NCBI RefSeq assembly: GCF_016718685.1
Contig: NZ_JADKCX010000025.1
Location: forward strand, 1-64,000
Source: Haliscomenobacter sp.
Lineage (GTDB): Bacteria > Bacteroidota > Bacteroidia > Chitinophagales > Saprospiraceae
Direction: 5' to 3'
Length of the DNA stretch: 64,000 nucleotides
The position numbers and the translations under genes are program-made. The notes beneath the pieces are model-generated. The model saw only the letters and a program-made list of their open reading frames with translations. It was not told where the DNA came from and ran no database searches. Of the stretch, positions 1-10,661 are shown one piece after another. Numbering within the stretch: position 1 is the stretch's first letter; each line of letters starts with the position of its first letter.

Positions 1-902
1 GTCTTTATCATCACCCTCAGCATCATCGCCATTGGATTTTTGTTGAAAAAATATGGCTTTGTCACCGAGAAGGACGGTAAAACCATTTCCAAGTTTTTGA
101 TGCACACTACTTTTCCGGCGTTGATGATTGTGTCAACGGCAAGGTAAACTTGGACCCGGAACTGTTTCTGATTCCCTTATTTTGCATTGGTTTTTGTGGT
201 ATCATGCTGACCCTGGCCTGGTTTTGGTTTTCCAATTACAGCACCGACCTGCGCGGGGTGCTCACCATGGGTGCCGGAACGGCCAATGTGGGTTTGTTCG
301 GATTTCCCATCATCGAGGGTTTGTTTGGCAAAGAAGCGCTGGTCTACGCCGTGATGTTCGACATCGGCAACACCATTATTGCTTTTGGGGTCGTGTACCC
401 CATTGGGCGGTACTTTGCATCAGGTGGCCAGGCTGGACTTGATTGGAAGCCGATCCTGAAACGAGTATTTAGCCTCCCCCCCTTCCTGGGGTTGATTGTC
501 GGGTTGAGCATCAATATTTTTTCCCTGCCCCTGCCGTCGCTGGCCTTCGATGCGTTGGACGTTTTGGCCAAAGGCAACAAGCCTCTCGTCCTTCTGTTGA
601 TGGGGGTTTATTTGAGTTTTGCGCTGGATAAAAACCAACTAAAAGCCATTTCCAAAGTCCTGTTTATCCGCTACAGTGTGGGCTTAACGATGGTTGCTGT
701 CTTGTACTTTTTCCTTCCCGCTGATTCCCTGATGCGGAGTGTCTTGATCATGTGTGTGTTGCTGCCACTGGGCATGACCATTCTGCCTTTTTCGGATGAA
801 ATGAATTTTGATTCGCGGATTGCGGGTACGTTACTGAATATTTCTTTGTTGATCAGTTTTGTGCTGATGTGGGTAATGGTGCTGGGCTTGGGGCTGATGT
901 AA
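1..902 (+). CDS. AEC-family transporter (auxin efflux carrier type), 5' partial and frameshifted
   Basis: Polytopic inner-membrane permease of the AEC family, whose members export small organic acids or related solutes; the substrate cannot be read from sequence. The gene runs off the left edge. Bases 1-147 encode a hydrophobic N-terminal piece ending in a TAA right after 'LMIVSTAR'. The rest continues in another frame from about base 141 to the stop at 900-902, with repeated hydrophobic helices and the glycine-rich 'NVGLFGFPI' stretch typical of the family. Adding one A in the run at 140-143 joins both parts into 'STAKVNLDPELF', so a sequencing deletion is more likely than a real break. It converges on the next gene across a hairpin. 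Confidence 0.75.
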
Positions 903-988
903 TTCACCACAGATTCACACAGATTAACACAGTTTTTTTTGTCACATCCCTAAAATCTGTGCGAATCTGTGTGTGAATCTGTGGTGAA
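903..988. repeat. cacagatt-type intergenic hairpin (convergent terminator candidate)
   Basis: Left arm 903-925 and right arm 964-988 are nearly perfect inverted copies built from the unit 'cacagattcacacagatt', around a T-rich centre. It fills the gap between two convergent genes, so it may end transcription from both sides. A second member of the family lies at 42039-42123, also between convergent genes. Confidence 0.7.
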
Positions 989-1000
989 AAACTAAACGCA

Positions 1001-4000
1001 TCACTCGATCCCCTGCAATTTCATCTTTTTCAACTGCGCGTTAATTCCTGGAATGACATCTCGGTATAGCGCGTTCCACTTCAGCGCCACCTGTTCCAGT
1101 CCCGTTTTGGCCTCCTGACCAGCCGCAAGTGCCTGCGAAGTGGCGGGCATGTCGGTGTCTTGCAGCACATTGAATACTCCGGCAAAAGCCCGGCTCAAAC
1201 GGCTCAGCTCCGTATTTTGTACGGTCAATGTTTGTTCCAATTGTTGCAAAGAGGCAGGTATTGCACCCTTTTTAACCAAAGGCAAGGTCAAGGCCACCTG
1301 TTTGCGCAGGCTAGCCACTGCCGTCTGTAACTCGGCTACCTTTTTTTGGCCTGCATAACAATCCAGCGACAAGTCGTGTTGCTGCTGCAATTGTGCCGGT
1401 GTACTTTTTACCCGAGGATCCATTTTGATGAGCAAAGGCTGGGTAAAACTTTGGTCGCCAACGGTTAGTTTTACGGTATAAGTTCCCGGCATCACCCAAG
1501 GTCCGGTTGGGCGTGGTGCTGAATTGCGGTAAGTGGCCGCAATCGAAAAAGATGCTGGCTCATCCAGCGGAGTGTAATGCAAATCCCATACAAAGCGATG
1601 CGAACCGGGTGCTCCTGATAAAATCTGTTGCGGCCTGATCCAGTATTCCGGGACGTTGTTGTTCGGGATCGTGTAAGGTTTGTCCTGGGTGCTGAACTTG
1701 CGCACCAATTTTCCGGCCGCATCAAAAATCTCTAGTGTAGCTTCGCTTTCGTTTTTCAGGAAATAATTGATCACTGCGCCGTCGGGAGGGTTATCGCCGG
1801 AAGGTTCTTCTTGCGGGATGGGCGTATCCGTGTTCATGTTCCAACGCACCCGGTAAGTCAATTGCGGTTTGTACAACATGGCGTTTTGTGCAGCAACAGC
1901 AGGCGTCAATTGTCGCAGTGGCGTAATGTCGTCCAAAATCCAGAAAGAACGTCCATGCGTACCTACCACGATGTCATCGTCTTTGATCACCAGATCACGG
2001 ATTGAAGTTGCAGGCATATTGAGGCGTAGGGACTGCCAGTGATCGCCGTCATCAAATGAAACCGCAACCATTCGTTCGGAACCCGCAAACAACAGCCCCT
2101 TTTTCAAGGGGTCTTCTTTGACCGCATTGATCGGATCATTGGGTAGACCGGCGACGATTTCCTGCCAGGTTTTGCCCCCATCCCGCGTGCGGTAGATGTG
2201 CGGGCGCAGGTCATCGCAACGGATGCGGTTCACCGCAGCATAGGCAGTATTCGGATCAAAATGACTGGCCTCCATGATGGAAACCTTGCTCCAGGCCGTA
2301 ATGGCTGGGGGAGTAACATTGCTCCAGTTTTTGCCACCATCTCGGGTGACGTGGATCAATCCATCGTCGGTGCCCACCCAGATCAAGTTGACATCCAGTG
2401 GAGAAGGCGCGATGGTATAAATGACACCCCGGCGGGGCATCGTTTTCATATCCGGTGTGGTGTACACCCCTACACTGGCCGGGATTTCTGGGTAAGTTTC
2501 CCGCGTCAGATCAGGACTGATGACTTCCCAGGAGTTGCCACCATTTTGGGTTTTGAACAACACGTTGCCCGCGTAGAACAAAGTCTTAGGGTCAAGAGGG
2601 GAAAACAAAATGGGGGCAGTACGAATAAAACGGTACTTGCCACCGCGCACTGCTTCGGGCGCGATGTTTTGGGTTTGGCCCGTACGTTTGTCAAACTTGG
2701 TCACTTTGCCCCCATAAATGATGTTGGGGTCGAGTGGATCAGGCGCCACGTAGCCATATTCTTCCACGCCCACTGGGTGCCATTCACGGAAAGTAATGCG
2801 GCCATCGTTGCCGCGGGAGGCAATGCCTACCGAACCACTTTCTTGTTGGCCACCGTACACATTGTAGGGAAAAGCATTGTCGGTGCTCACGTGGTAAAAC
2901 TGCGCCGTCGGTTGGTTGTACCAGGAGCTGAAAGTCTCCCCGCCGTTCACGGTGATGATGGCTCCCTGATCGCTGGCCAGCAGGATGATGTTGGGGTTAT
3001 CGGGATTGATCCAGATGCGGTGGTAATCGTCGCCGCCGGGAGCACCACGAAAGGCCGCCCGGTTTTGCCGCCATCCAGTGATTTCCAGGCTACCACGTTA
3101 GCGGAGTATACAATATCGGGATTTTTGGGGTCTACTTTTACTTCGGCAAAATCGCTGCCGCGACCCCAGAGGCGGGCGTCGGGATTCATCAGGGTCCAGG
3201 ATTCTCCCGCGTCGTCGCTGCGGTAAATGCCGCCTTTCGGAGCATCGACAGTAGCGTACAAACGGTTGGGATTGCTGGGTGCAATACAAAAGCCGATGCG
3301 CCCAAGCCCTTCTTCAAAAGTGGGCATGCCTTTGATGATTTTTTTCCAGGTACTGCCCCCATCAGTAGATTTGTACAAGCCACTTTCGGGGCCTTGCCAG
3401 GCACCATTTTCCCAGGGGCCCTGGCGGGCAGCCCAAAGAACGGCATAAACGGTATTGGGATTTTTGGGATCAATGGTCACTTGTACTGCTCCGGTATTTT
3501 CGTCTTTGTACAATACTCGCTCCCAGGTCTTGCCACCGTTGAGGGTACGGTACACGCCCCGCTCGGTATTGGGGCCATAAGGGTGACCGAGTACAGCGGC
3601 AAAAACGCGGTTTTCGTCTTTGGGGTCAATGTCGATGCCCCCGATTTGTTGTCCTTCGCGCAGGCCGATGTGCTGCCAGGTTTTGCCCGCATCGGTGGAT
3701 TTGTACATCCCATCACCAACCGACAGGTCGGGGCGTTGTAAGCCTTCGCCGCTGGCCACGTACACCACATTGGGGTTGGAGAGGGCTACGCCCACGTCGC
3801 CAATCGAGCCCGTAGGTTGATCGTCAAAAATGGGCACCCAGGTGCGACCAAAGTCGGTGGTTTTCCAGACCCCACCGTGGTTGACGCCGATGTAAAATAC
3901 ATTCGGTTGCTGGGGCACACCTACTGCGCCTACTGTGCGTCCGCCGCGGTGTGGGCCGATCATGCGCCAGCGCATGGCGTCGAAGAGTTTGGCGTCGTAG

Positions 4001-4071
4001 GGTTGGGCTTGGAGTTGGCTGAGCGTCAGCAGGAAAAGAAGAAGTGTGGTAAAAATCTTGTTTGTTTTCAT
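1001..4071 (-). CDS. Exported VPS10/sortilin-like BNR-repeat (beta-propeller) protein, frameshifted
   Basis: A protein of roughly 1,020 residues, read as one gene although a frameshift splits it. The start at 4071 is chosen because it begins a clear signal peptide ('MKTNKIFTTLLLFLLTLSQL', then QAQ); the open frame upstream is GC-rich noncoding sequence. The body has many BNR/Asp-box motifs ('SxDGGxTW': 'KTTDFGRTW', 'KSTDAGKTW', 'YRTLNGGKTW', 'RTRDGGKTW'), the mark of sortilin-like propellers often annotated as glycosyl hydrolase-like. About 300 C-terminal residues form a non-propeller region with a coiled-coil-like end. There is no T9SS tail, so periplasmic or outer-membrane residence is inferred. 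The frame changes at about 3060; one extra base there restores 'KTWAAFRGAPGGDDY'. Confidence 0.8.
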
Positions 4072-4394
4072 ACAAAAATCCGTGGTTGGTGGAGGGAAAG
4101 TTAATCGTTTGTTTTTTTGTGGTTGGGTTGGAAGGGACGGGACGGGAGTGCGGGGCTCTTTCGCGGCGCCCGGGGGGCGCGGGGGGTGCCGTGGGGGGGC
4201 ACTTACGCCGAAAGCGTTAGCGGCAGAACGTCGGTCGTCGTTTCGTCGCCGTGCGCTGAAAAAGATTTGGTGTAGCCGAATCAAAAAAATCGTTGCGTTT
4301 ATTCACATACTACGCTCTGCGGTATCACGACTAGGTAATGTGAATTTCCAATTCTTTCGTATTTTGAGCAGCACAAAAAACCACCTCTACCATC
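4072..4394. other. Divergent intergenic region with a GC-rich G-run block
   Basis: This 323-base gap separates the divergent VPS10-like and acyl-CoA synthetase genes, so both promoters should lie here. Bases about 4136-4260 are strikingly GC-rich with runs of six to seven G, unlike the neighbours. The right part is AT-rich and carries 'tattttgagc' about 25 bases before the ATG at 4395, a near match to the Bacteroidota -7 box TAnnTTTG. No gene recognised. Confidence 0.5.
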
Positions 4395-5888
4395 ATGTCG
4401 CTGCCCATTTTCCACAAGGCCCAACGTCATCCTGAACGCACCGCCATCATTTCCGATAATCGCGTCTATACCTACGGCGAATTGCTCCAGGCTGCGGACA
4501 TTTTTGCCCGACACTTACTGCAAGGAGCAAGCGACTTGGCCGAAGCACGGGTCGCCTACATGGTCAAACCCGGCTTTGACTACGTCAGCACCCAATGGGG
4601 CATTTGGAAAGCGGGAGGAGTTGCGGTTCCCTTGTGCATCACCTATCCCCTACCCTCTTTGCAATACGTTTTGGAAGATACCCAGGCCAATATCGTGGTG
4701 ATTTCCCCAGAATTCGAAGATATTTTGGGCGATTATTGCCGAAAAAAAGGGCTGCGTTTGATCATTTTACAAGGTGATCTTCCTGAAATTGAGGGTAACT
4801 TACCAGAAATTGAGCTGGATCGCCGCGCTATGATCTTATACACCAGTGGCACCACCAATCTGCCCAAAGGTGTGGTAACTACCCACCAAAACATTGCTGC
4901 ACAAATCGAATCCCTGCTCCAGGCCTGGAACTATTCAGAAGCTGACCACACCCTTTGTATTCTCCCGCTGCACCATGTGCATGGCATCATCAATGTGGTG
5001 TCTTGTACACTGTGGGCAGGAGGAAAAGTGCAGTTTATGCCCCAGTTTGATGCCAAAAAGGTTTTGGATTTGTTTTTACATGGAGCGCTAAATGTGTTCA
5101 TGGCTGTGCCCACGATTTATTTCAAGCTGATTGAAGCGGTGGAATCCATGTCCGCCGAGGATCAAAATAACTTGCGTACCCGTTTGCAACAATTCCGCCT
5201 GATGATCTCGGGTTCCGCCGCCTTGCCCGTGTCCGTGATGGAGAAATGGGAAAAAATCAGTGGACACCGCTTGCTGGAACGTTACGGCATGACCGAAATT
5301 GGCATGGCTATCAGCAATCCTTACACCGGTGAGCGCCGGGCGGGCTACATTGGGATGCCACTGCCAGGAGTAAGTGTACGGTTGGTGGATGAACAACAAA
5401 ACGAATTGACCACCGGTGAAGTCGGCGAGATTCAAATCAAAGGGGATACCGTTTTTCAGGAATACTGGCAACGCCCGGAAGCGACCGCGCAAAGTTTCAC
5501 CTCCGATGGCTGGTTCATGACCGGAGACACCGCCATTGTGGAGGACGGATATTACCGCATTTTGGGCCGCACCTCGATGGACATCATCAAATCGGGCGGT
5601 TACAAACTATCGGCGCTGGAAATTGAGGAGGTACTGCGTACCCATCCGGCTATTGCCGATTGTGCCGTGGTAGGCCTGCCGAGCGAGGAATGGGGCGAAA
5701 CAGTGGCCGCTGCACTGGTCACCAAATCAGACCTTGACCTGGCTACGCTGAACAGCTGGATGCGCGAACGGATGCCCGCTTATCGGGTGCCAAGGCAGTA
5801 TTTGTTGGTGGCGGAACTACCCCGCAATGCCATGGGCAAAGTGACGAAAAAAGATGTAAAGGAGCTATTTGCTTCAACAAATGCATAA
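4395..5888 (+). CDS. AMP-forming acyl-CoA synthetase, ACSF3/malonyl-CoA synthetase-like
   Basis: Cytoplasmic ANL-superfamily ligase of 497 residues that activates a carboxylic acid through an acyl-AMP to its CoA thioester. Visible motifs are the P-loop 'YTSGTTNLPKG' (about 149-159; N replaces the usual G), 'LERYGMTEIGMA' (A5, about 294), 'TGD' near 373 and the C-terminal catalytic lysine in 'NAMGKVTKKD' near 484. The 'GYIGMPLPGV' context after the A5 motif resembles ACSF3/AAE13 malonyl-CoA synthetases more than long-chain ligases, so malonate or methylmalonate is a plausible substrate; this is inference. It is followed 47 bases later by oligopeptidase B on the same strand. Confidence 0.8.
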   Translation: MSLPIFHKAQRHPERTAIISDNRVYTYGELLQAADIFARHLLQGASDLAEARVAYMVKPGFDYVSTQWGIWKAGGVAVPLCITYPLPSLQYVLEDTQANIVVISPEFEDILGDYCRKKGLRLIILQGDLPEIEGNLPEIELDRRAMILYTSGTTNLPKGVVTTHQNIAAQIESLLQAWNYSEADHTLCILPLHHVHGIINVVSCTLWAGGKVQFMPQFDAKKVLDLFLHGALNVFMAVPTIYFKLIEAVESMSAEDQNNLRTRLQQFRLMISGSAALPVSVMEKWEKISGHRLLERYGMTEIGMAISNPYTGERRAGYIGMPLPGVSVRLVDEQQNELTTGEVGEIQIKGDTVFQEYWQRPEATAQSFTSDGWFMTGDTAIVEDGYYRILGRTSMDIIKSGGYKLSALEIEEVLRTHPAIADCAVVGLPSEEWGETVAAALVTKSDLDLATLNSWMRERMPAYRVPRQYLLVAELPRNAMGKVTKKDVKELFASTNA

Positions 5889-5935
5889 ATGGTAGGCAAC
5901 TATTGTATTTTTACACCCCATACCACATTTACCAT

Positions 5936-7990
5936 ATGATTACGACAAACATCACTGCGCCACAAGCAAAGCGCGATCCCAAGACTTTGATCACCCACGG
6001 CGACCAACGCATCGACGAGTACTTCTGGCTCAACAATCGGGAGAATCCGGAAGTCATCGCGTACCTCAACGCGGAGAACGAATATACCAAAGCCGTAATG
6101 GCCGATACCAAGGCCTTTCAGGACGGCTTGTACACCGAAATGGTGGCCCGTTTCAAACAAGATGACCAATCGGTTCCTTATTTCGACAATGGCTATTGGT
6201 ACCAAAACCGCTTCGAAGAAGGAGCTGAATACCCCTTTCATACCCGCAAAAAAGGCCAGCAAGACGCTCCAGAAGAAATCATTTTGAACGTACCTGAAAT
6301 GGCTACTGGCCAAAGCTATTTTGCCATAGGCAGCAAAAGTGTCAGCCACGACAACCGTTACCTGGCTTTTGGACAGGATACGGTGAGTCGCCGCATTTAC
6401 ACCATTCGGGTACGTGATCTGGAAACTGGCGCATTTTTGAGCGATGAAATTCCGAATACTACAGGCGTGGCAGTTTGGGCCAAAGACAACCTACATTTTT
6501 TTTATACCGCCAAAGATCCCCAGACCCTGCGGGGTTACAAAATTTTCCGCCACAAACTCGGTACGGCAACCGAAGCTGATGTAGAAGTTTTTCACGAAGC
6601 CGATGAGACATTTGACCTGGGTGTGGGGCAAAGCAAATCCAAAAAATTCATTCTGATCGGGTCGCAACAAACCATTTCGGCGGAGTACCTTTTTCTGGAT
6701 GCCAGTACGCCTGAAGAATCCTTCACCACCTTCGCCCCAAGAGTACGCGGCCTGGAATACGACATCGATCACTTCGGCGAGCGCTTCTACATCCGCACCA
6801 ATCTGGATGCCAAAAACTTCCGCCTGATGTACTGTGGCGAAACACAAACCACTCAGGAACATTGGCAAGAATTGATTCCCCACCGCGATGATGTGCTGTT
6901 TGAAAATATGGAGTTTTTCAACAACTATTACGTCATTTCGGAACGCAAGGCGGGCATCACTCAATTGTGGATTCGCACCTGGTCGGGTCAAAACGAACAT
7001 TACATTCCTTTTGCCGAAGAGGCTTATTTGGCCTACGTGGGCATCAACCCAGAGTCAGATACCGAGTTGTTGCGCATCGGCTACCAGTCTTTGACCACGC
7101 CCAACTCTACCTTTGACTACAACATGCAGACAAAGGCCTTCACGCTATTGAAGGAAGAACCGGTCTTGGGTGGATTCAATAAGGAAAACTACCGTTCGGA
7201 GCGCCATTTTGTGACGGCGCGCGATGGTGCCCAAGTGCCCGTTTCCATCGTTTATCACCGTGATTTTGTGCTGGATGGCCAGCAACCACTACTGCTCTAC
7301 GCCTATGGTTCTTACGGGTATAGCATGGAGCCTTTTTTTAGTTCGGCACGTTTGAGTTTGTTGGATCGTGGCTTTGCTTATGCCATTGCGCACATCCGTG
7401 GCGGGGAAGAAATGGGGCGGCACTGGTACGAAAATGGCAAATTGCTGAACAAAAAAAATACCTTTTTAGATTTTATCGATTGTGCCGAATGGCTGGTTGC
7501 CCAACACTACACCAACTCCAGCAATCTGTATGCCATGGGCGGCAGCGCCGGAGGTTTGTTGATGGGTGCAGTGGTCAATTTACGGCCTGATCTTTGGAAA
7601 GGCATTGTGGCTGCAGTTCCCTTTGTGGATGTGATCACGACCATGCTGGATGATACGATTCCCTTAACTACTTTCGAATACGACGAATGGGGGAACCCCA
7701 ACGAGGAAGCCTATTATCATTACATGAAGTCATACTCGCCTTACGACAATGTGGAGGCAAAGGCTTATCCTGCAATGTTGATCACTACGGGCTTGCACGA
7801 TTCACAAGTACAATATTGGGAGCCCGCCAAGTGGGTGGCCAAATTGCGTTTGCTCAAAACAGACCACAATCCCATCTTGCTGCATACCAATATGGAAGCT
7901 GGGCACGGCGGTGCATCAGGACGTTTTGCGCGATTGAAAGAAACGGCCCTGGAATGGACGTTTTTGCTGGATTTGGCCGGAAAGATTTAA
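5936..7990 (+). CDS. Oligopeptidase B-like prolyl oligopeptidase (S9A serine peptidase)
   Basis: A 684-residue peptidase with an N-terminal beta-propeller and a C-terminal alpha/beta-hydrolase domain, cleaving short peptides, in this subfamily after basic residues. The nucleophile sits in 'GGSAGG' (Ser about 537), the acid in 'GLHDSQV' (about 621) and the histidine in 'EAGHGG' (about 656). The typical N-terminal 'DEYFWL' motif is present. I chose the ATG at 5936 over an upstream TTG because family members begin close to this point. No signal peptide is seen, so it is probably cytoplasmic. The stop codon is the first part of a perfect 22-bp hairpin. Confidence 0.88.
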   Translation: MITTNITAPQAKRDPKTLITHGDQRIDEYFWLNNRENPEVIAYLNAENEYTKAVMADTKAFQDGLYTEMVARFKQDDQSVPYFDNGYWYQNRFEEGAEYPFHTRKKGQQDAPEEIILNVPEMATGQSYFAIGSKSVSHDNRYLAFGQDTVSRRIYTIRVRDLETGAFLSDEIPNTTGVAVWAKDNLHFFYTAKDPQTLRGYKIFRHKLGTATEADVEVFHEADETFDLGVGQSKSKKFILIGSQQTISAEYLFLDASTPEESFTTFAPRVRGLEYDIDHFGERFYIRTNLDAKNFRLMYCGETQTTQEHWQELIPHRDDVLFENMEFFNNYYVISERKAGITQLWIRTWSGQNEHYIPFAEEAYLAYVGINPESDTELLRIGYQSLTTPNSTFDYNMQTKAFTLLKEEPVLGGFNKENYRSERHFVTARDGAQVPVSIVYHRDFVLDGQQPLLLYAYGSYGYSMEPFFSSARLSLLDRGFAYAIAHIRGGEEMGRHWYENGKLLNKKNTFLDFIDCAEWLVAQHYTNSSNLYAMGGSAGGLLMGAVVNLRPDLWKGIVAAVPFVDVITTMLDDTIPLTTFEYDEWGNPNEEAYYHYMKSYSPYDNVEAKAYPAMLITTGLHDSQVQYWEPAKWVAKLRLLKTDHNPILLHTNMEAGHGGASGRFARLKETALEWTFLLDLAGKI

Positions 7991-8035
7991 TGTGCTGATG
8001 TGGTAATGTCAGCACATTACCACATCAGCACATTA
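7988..8035. terminator. Perfect 22-bp hairpin between convergent genes
   Basis: Arms 7988-8009 and 8014-8035 are exact reverse complements with a 4-base loop (cagc). The unit 'aatgtgctgatgtgg' recurs partly just after it. The left arm contains the stop codon of the upstream peptidase gene. There is no strong T-tract, but its position fits a bidirectional transcript end. Confidence 0.7.
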
Positions 8036-8040
8036 GCACA

Positions 8041-10494
8041 TTATTTAGCTCTAACCAATTGTCCGTTCAGGTCTTCGACAACAAACGCGCCACTGAAGCC
8101 AGCCTGTTGTACCCTTGGCAATGCATTGTACGCATCCGCAGAAGAGCCGAAGCAGCAAAGCAATTTTATGGTCAAATCGGCCCGTGGGCGATCTTGAATG
8201 GTACCCATACCTGCCAATCGGGTGCCATTAAATGAACGTGGATCGCGGTATGCACCCAGCTGGATCATAAAGCGGCCACCCGTGGTTACTGGTGCATTGG
8301 TCGTAATCGGAGGATTTGGATTTGGATTAGTAACAACTGGGCCAACTGCGGCATTCCCCCCTAGTGAAAATCCATCATCCGTGACAATAAATGCACCAGA
8401 ATAACCCATCCGTTTGACGTTTTCCAGTTGGCGTTGGGCTTCTTCTCTGGTGGGGAAGTTACCCACCTTAATCTTGAACTTACCCGCTTCGTTTTTAGCA
8501 TATACGCTGGCGATGCTCCGCAGGTTGTTGAACTTTGACAGATCAGGTTGGCTCGAAACGGCAGATACCTGAATGGCAAAGCCGGGGCGCTCCAACTGGG
8601 TGCCCGTGTTGCCGGTATTTCCGGTATTTCCCGTATTGCCAGTATTACCCGGATTCGGATTCGGATTCCAGGCATTGGGTACCATTGAAAGCACGCCGAG
8701 TACGGTACGGTCTGAGCCATTCAGTACGTTGATGTTGCGGGTTTCTTCATTAAAATTTGGAGCAGAATAGGTAATGGTATAAGGGGTATTGCGTGACAGA
8801 CTCAAGACATAGTTGCCTGAGTAATCTGAAGTAGTGCGCGTGATCGTACCTGTGTAGGTATTCCTGGCCGTAATTTGTGCATTGGGGATAAACTCCCGGG
8901 TATTGCTATTGACTACTCGTCCATAGTATTCTTCACCTGACTTGGTCAGCGGAATTTCGATGTCCCGATTGGGTGCAAAATAAGCCGACAAAGATCCGCG
9001 CAATTGCATGTATCCATCGGCACGTACGACTACTTCGCATTCGGTACCCGCTCCAACTGGGAGTTCGACGTAACCTTGTCCATCAGTGAGCAAGATGTAA
9101 TTGCTTGACCCACGCATACAATTGGTGAGGTCTACCGAAGCATTGGGTAAGGCCAGTCCATCCGATCCACTAAAAACCTTTATACGGGTTCTGCCGGAAT
9201 TGGGATTACCTGGATTCGGATTACCAGGATCTGTAACGACGGGAGCACCACCTTTTACGACGCGGTAGATGTCTTCCATACCTTTGCCTCCACTGCGGTT
9301 AGACACCATATAGCCAAAGTTGCGGTAGGAGTCCATGATCATACCATAATCATCGGCAGAGGAGTTAACTGGCTGGCCCAAGTTGGTTGACTTCAACCAA
9401 CGGCCTTCACCTTGCTCGGCCATAAATACGTCGAAACCGCCAAAACCAAGATGATAATCCGAGGCAAAATAGAGGTTCAAGCCATCAAAATAAGGAGTGA
9501 TTTCATCCCCTGGCGTATTCACCGCGGGGCCGAGGTTGATCGGTTTGGTCCAGTTGGCCCCTTCTTTGTAAGAAAGGTAAAGGTCCCAGCCGCCAAAACC
9601 ACCTTCACGGTCACTGGCAAAGAAAAGGGCGTTGCCATCGGGAGTCAAACTGGGAAAGCCTGTACGTCCTTTGGTATCGTTATTGGGAAAAGTGCGTTCG
9701 TTGTACCAGGAACTGTTGAAATTGACATCCGCCAGGATGATGCTCAAATCCAGCCCTGCACCAGGAATTTGCCTTACTCCCGGGGTAAAATTATTTTTGG
9801 TCGTAGCGGCATTTCGTCCATCGGAAGAGAATGTAGCTGGTCCGATGCTGAAATCACTGATTCCTGGACGAACCACAATGGGTGTTTGCAAGGAACCATC
9901 GGTCGCCATCACTGAAGAATAAAGTGAGCTTTTTGTTGAGCTGAAAGTTTGGCCTTCCGTGCGTAGCGAAGAAAAAACCAGCTGATCGTTCATAAACGCA
10001 GGACCAAAATCTGAACTGCTGCTGTTGACCCGCTCATTGCTCAATCCATACACCGTGGGCAAGTTCAGGTTGGCTTTGGCATAATCACAGCTTTGTGCAA
10101 ATTGATTGCCCACCGTAGGGTTAATTTTGGCGTAACTCAGGTAATATACCTTGGCTTCATCGTAGCGCCCCAAGCCTTTCAAACAATGTGCATACAAGAG
10201 TATTTGACGGTCTTCATATTTACGACCACGGATGAGTTTGAGGTAAGTGGCCTCGGCCTCATCCAGGCGATTGAGGTAGCGGTAACATTCTGCCAGACGG
10301 CCCAAGGCATCTGGGTCGGTGGCGTCTTTTTCTAAAGCCTGCCTGTATACGTCAACTGCCGGAGCAAAAGCATATGTTTCAAAAAGTTGGTCAGCCTTGC
10401 GCATTAAGCCGCGGAAGGTGGTTTGGGCTTGCAAATTTGCCATGCCAAACAAAAAAAGAACCAAAAAACAAGCTTTGAAATTATGTGGTCTCAT
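8041..10494 (-). CDS. PorE-like envelope protein: TPR, PD40 propeller, carboxypeptidase-regulatory domain, two SPOR domains
   Basis: An 817-residue exported protein with signal peptide (residues 1-23, ending 'LQAQ'). In order: TPR-like helices (about 25-140), a WD40-like PD40 propeller (about 155-420; 'FASDREGGFGGWDLY', 'YFASDYHLGFGGFDVF'), a Pro/Asn/Gly linker, one or two carboxypeptidase-regulatory-like beta domains (about 440-610), an NTG repeat linker, and two SPOR-like segments ('FAIQVSAVSS', about 640-705; 'FMIQLGAYRD', about 735-815). PorE of the T9SS has the same first three modules but ends in an OmpA-type peptidoglycan-binding domain. Here SPOR domains, which bind denuded glycan, stand in that place. 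A role in anchoring a T9SS or gliding complex to the wall is inference. Confidence 0.75.
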   Translation of the reverse strand: MRPHNFKACFLVLFLFGMANLQAQTTFRGLMRKADQLFETYAFAPAVDVYRQALEKDATDPDALGRLAECYRYLNRLDEAEATYLKLIRGRKYEDRQILLYAHCLKGLGRYDEAKVYYLSYAKINPTVGNQFAQSCDYAKANLNLPTVYGLSNERVNSSSSDFGPAFMNDQLVFSSLRTEGQTFSSTKSSLYSSVMATDGSLQTPIVVRPGISDFSIGPATFSSDGRNAATTKNNFTPGVRQIPGAGLDLSIILADVNFNSSWYNERTFPNNDTKGRTGFPSLTPDGNALFFASDREGGFGGWDLYLSYKEGANWTKPINLGPAVNTPGDEITPYFDGLNLYFASDYHLGFGGFDVFMAEQGEGRWLKSTNLGQPVNSSADDYGMIMDSYRNFGYMVSNRSGGKGMEDIYRVVKGGAPVVTDPGNPNPGNPNSGRTRIKVFSGSDGLALPNASVDLTNCMRGSSNYILLTDGQGYVELPVGAGTECEVVVRADGYMQLRGSLSAYFAPNRDIEIPLTKSGEEYYGRVVNSNTREFIPNAQITARNTYTGTITRTTSDYSGNYVLSLSRNTPYTITYSAPNFNEETRNINVLNGSDRTVLGVLSMVPNAWNPNPNPGNTGNTGNTGNTGNTGTQLERPGFAIQVSAVSSQPDLSKFNNLRSIASVYAKNEAGKFKIKVGNFPTREEAQRQLENVKRMGYSGAFIVTDDGFSLGGNAAVGPVVTNPNPNPPITTNAPVTTGGRFMIQLGAYRDPRSFNGTRLAGMGTIQDRPRADLTIKLLCCFGSSADAYNALPRVQQAGFSGAFVVEDLNGQLVRAK
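8606..8650 (-). repeat. Five 9-bp tandem units encoding Asn-Thr-Gly repeats
   Basis: Five consecutive degenerate 9-bp units (consensus on + 'gtattnccn') encode a short N-T-G linker between the regulatory-like and SPOR domains of the PorE-like protein. Unit number could vary by slippage without breaking the frame because the period is a multiple of three. Confidence 0.7.
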
Positions 10495-10661
10495 ACAAAG
10501 GGATTTACTGTAGAATAAGTAAATATAAGGGTTTTGGCCCTTAACTTGTAAAAATATTACAAAAAGGAAAATACTGCTACTTAAAACGAAAAAAGTTGAA
10601 ATAAATAGTATAAAATAGTGGAGCGTAAGCTGTGTTAAAAAAGAAAAGTCACCAATTTTAG

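Noticed and set aside
2198..3226. A 342-codon frame antisense to the VPS10-like gene
   Set aside because: Shadow of the BNR-repeat coding sequence; the sense strand carries repeated Asp-box motifs.
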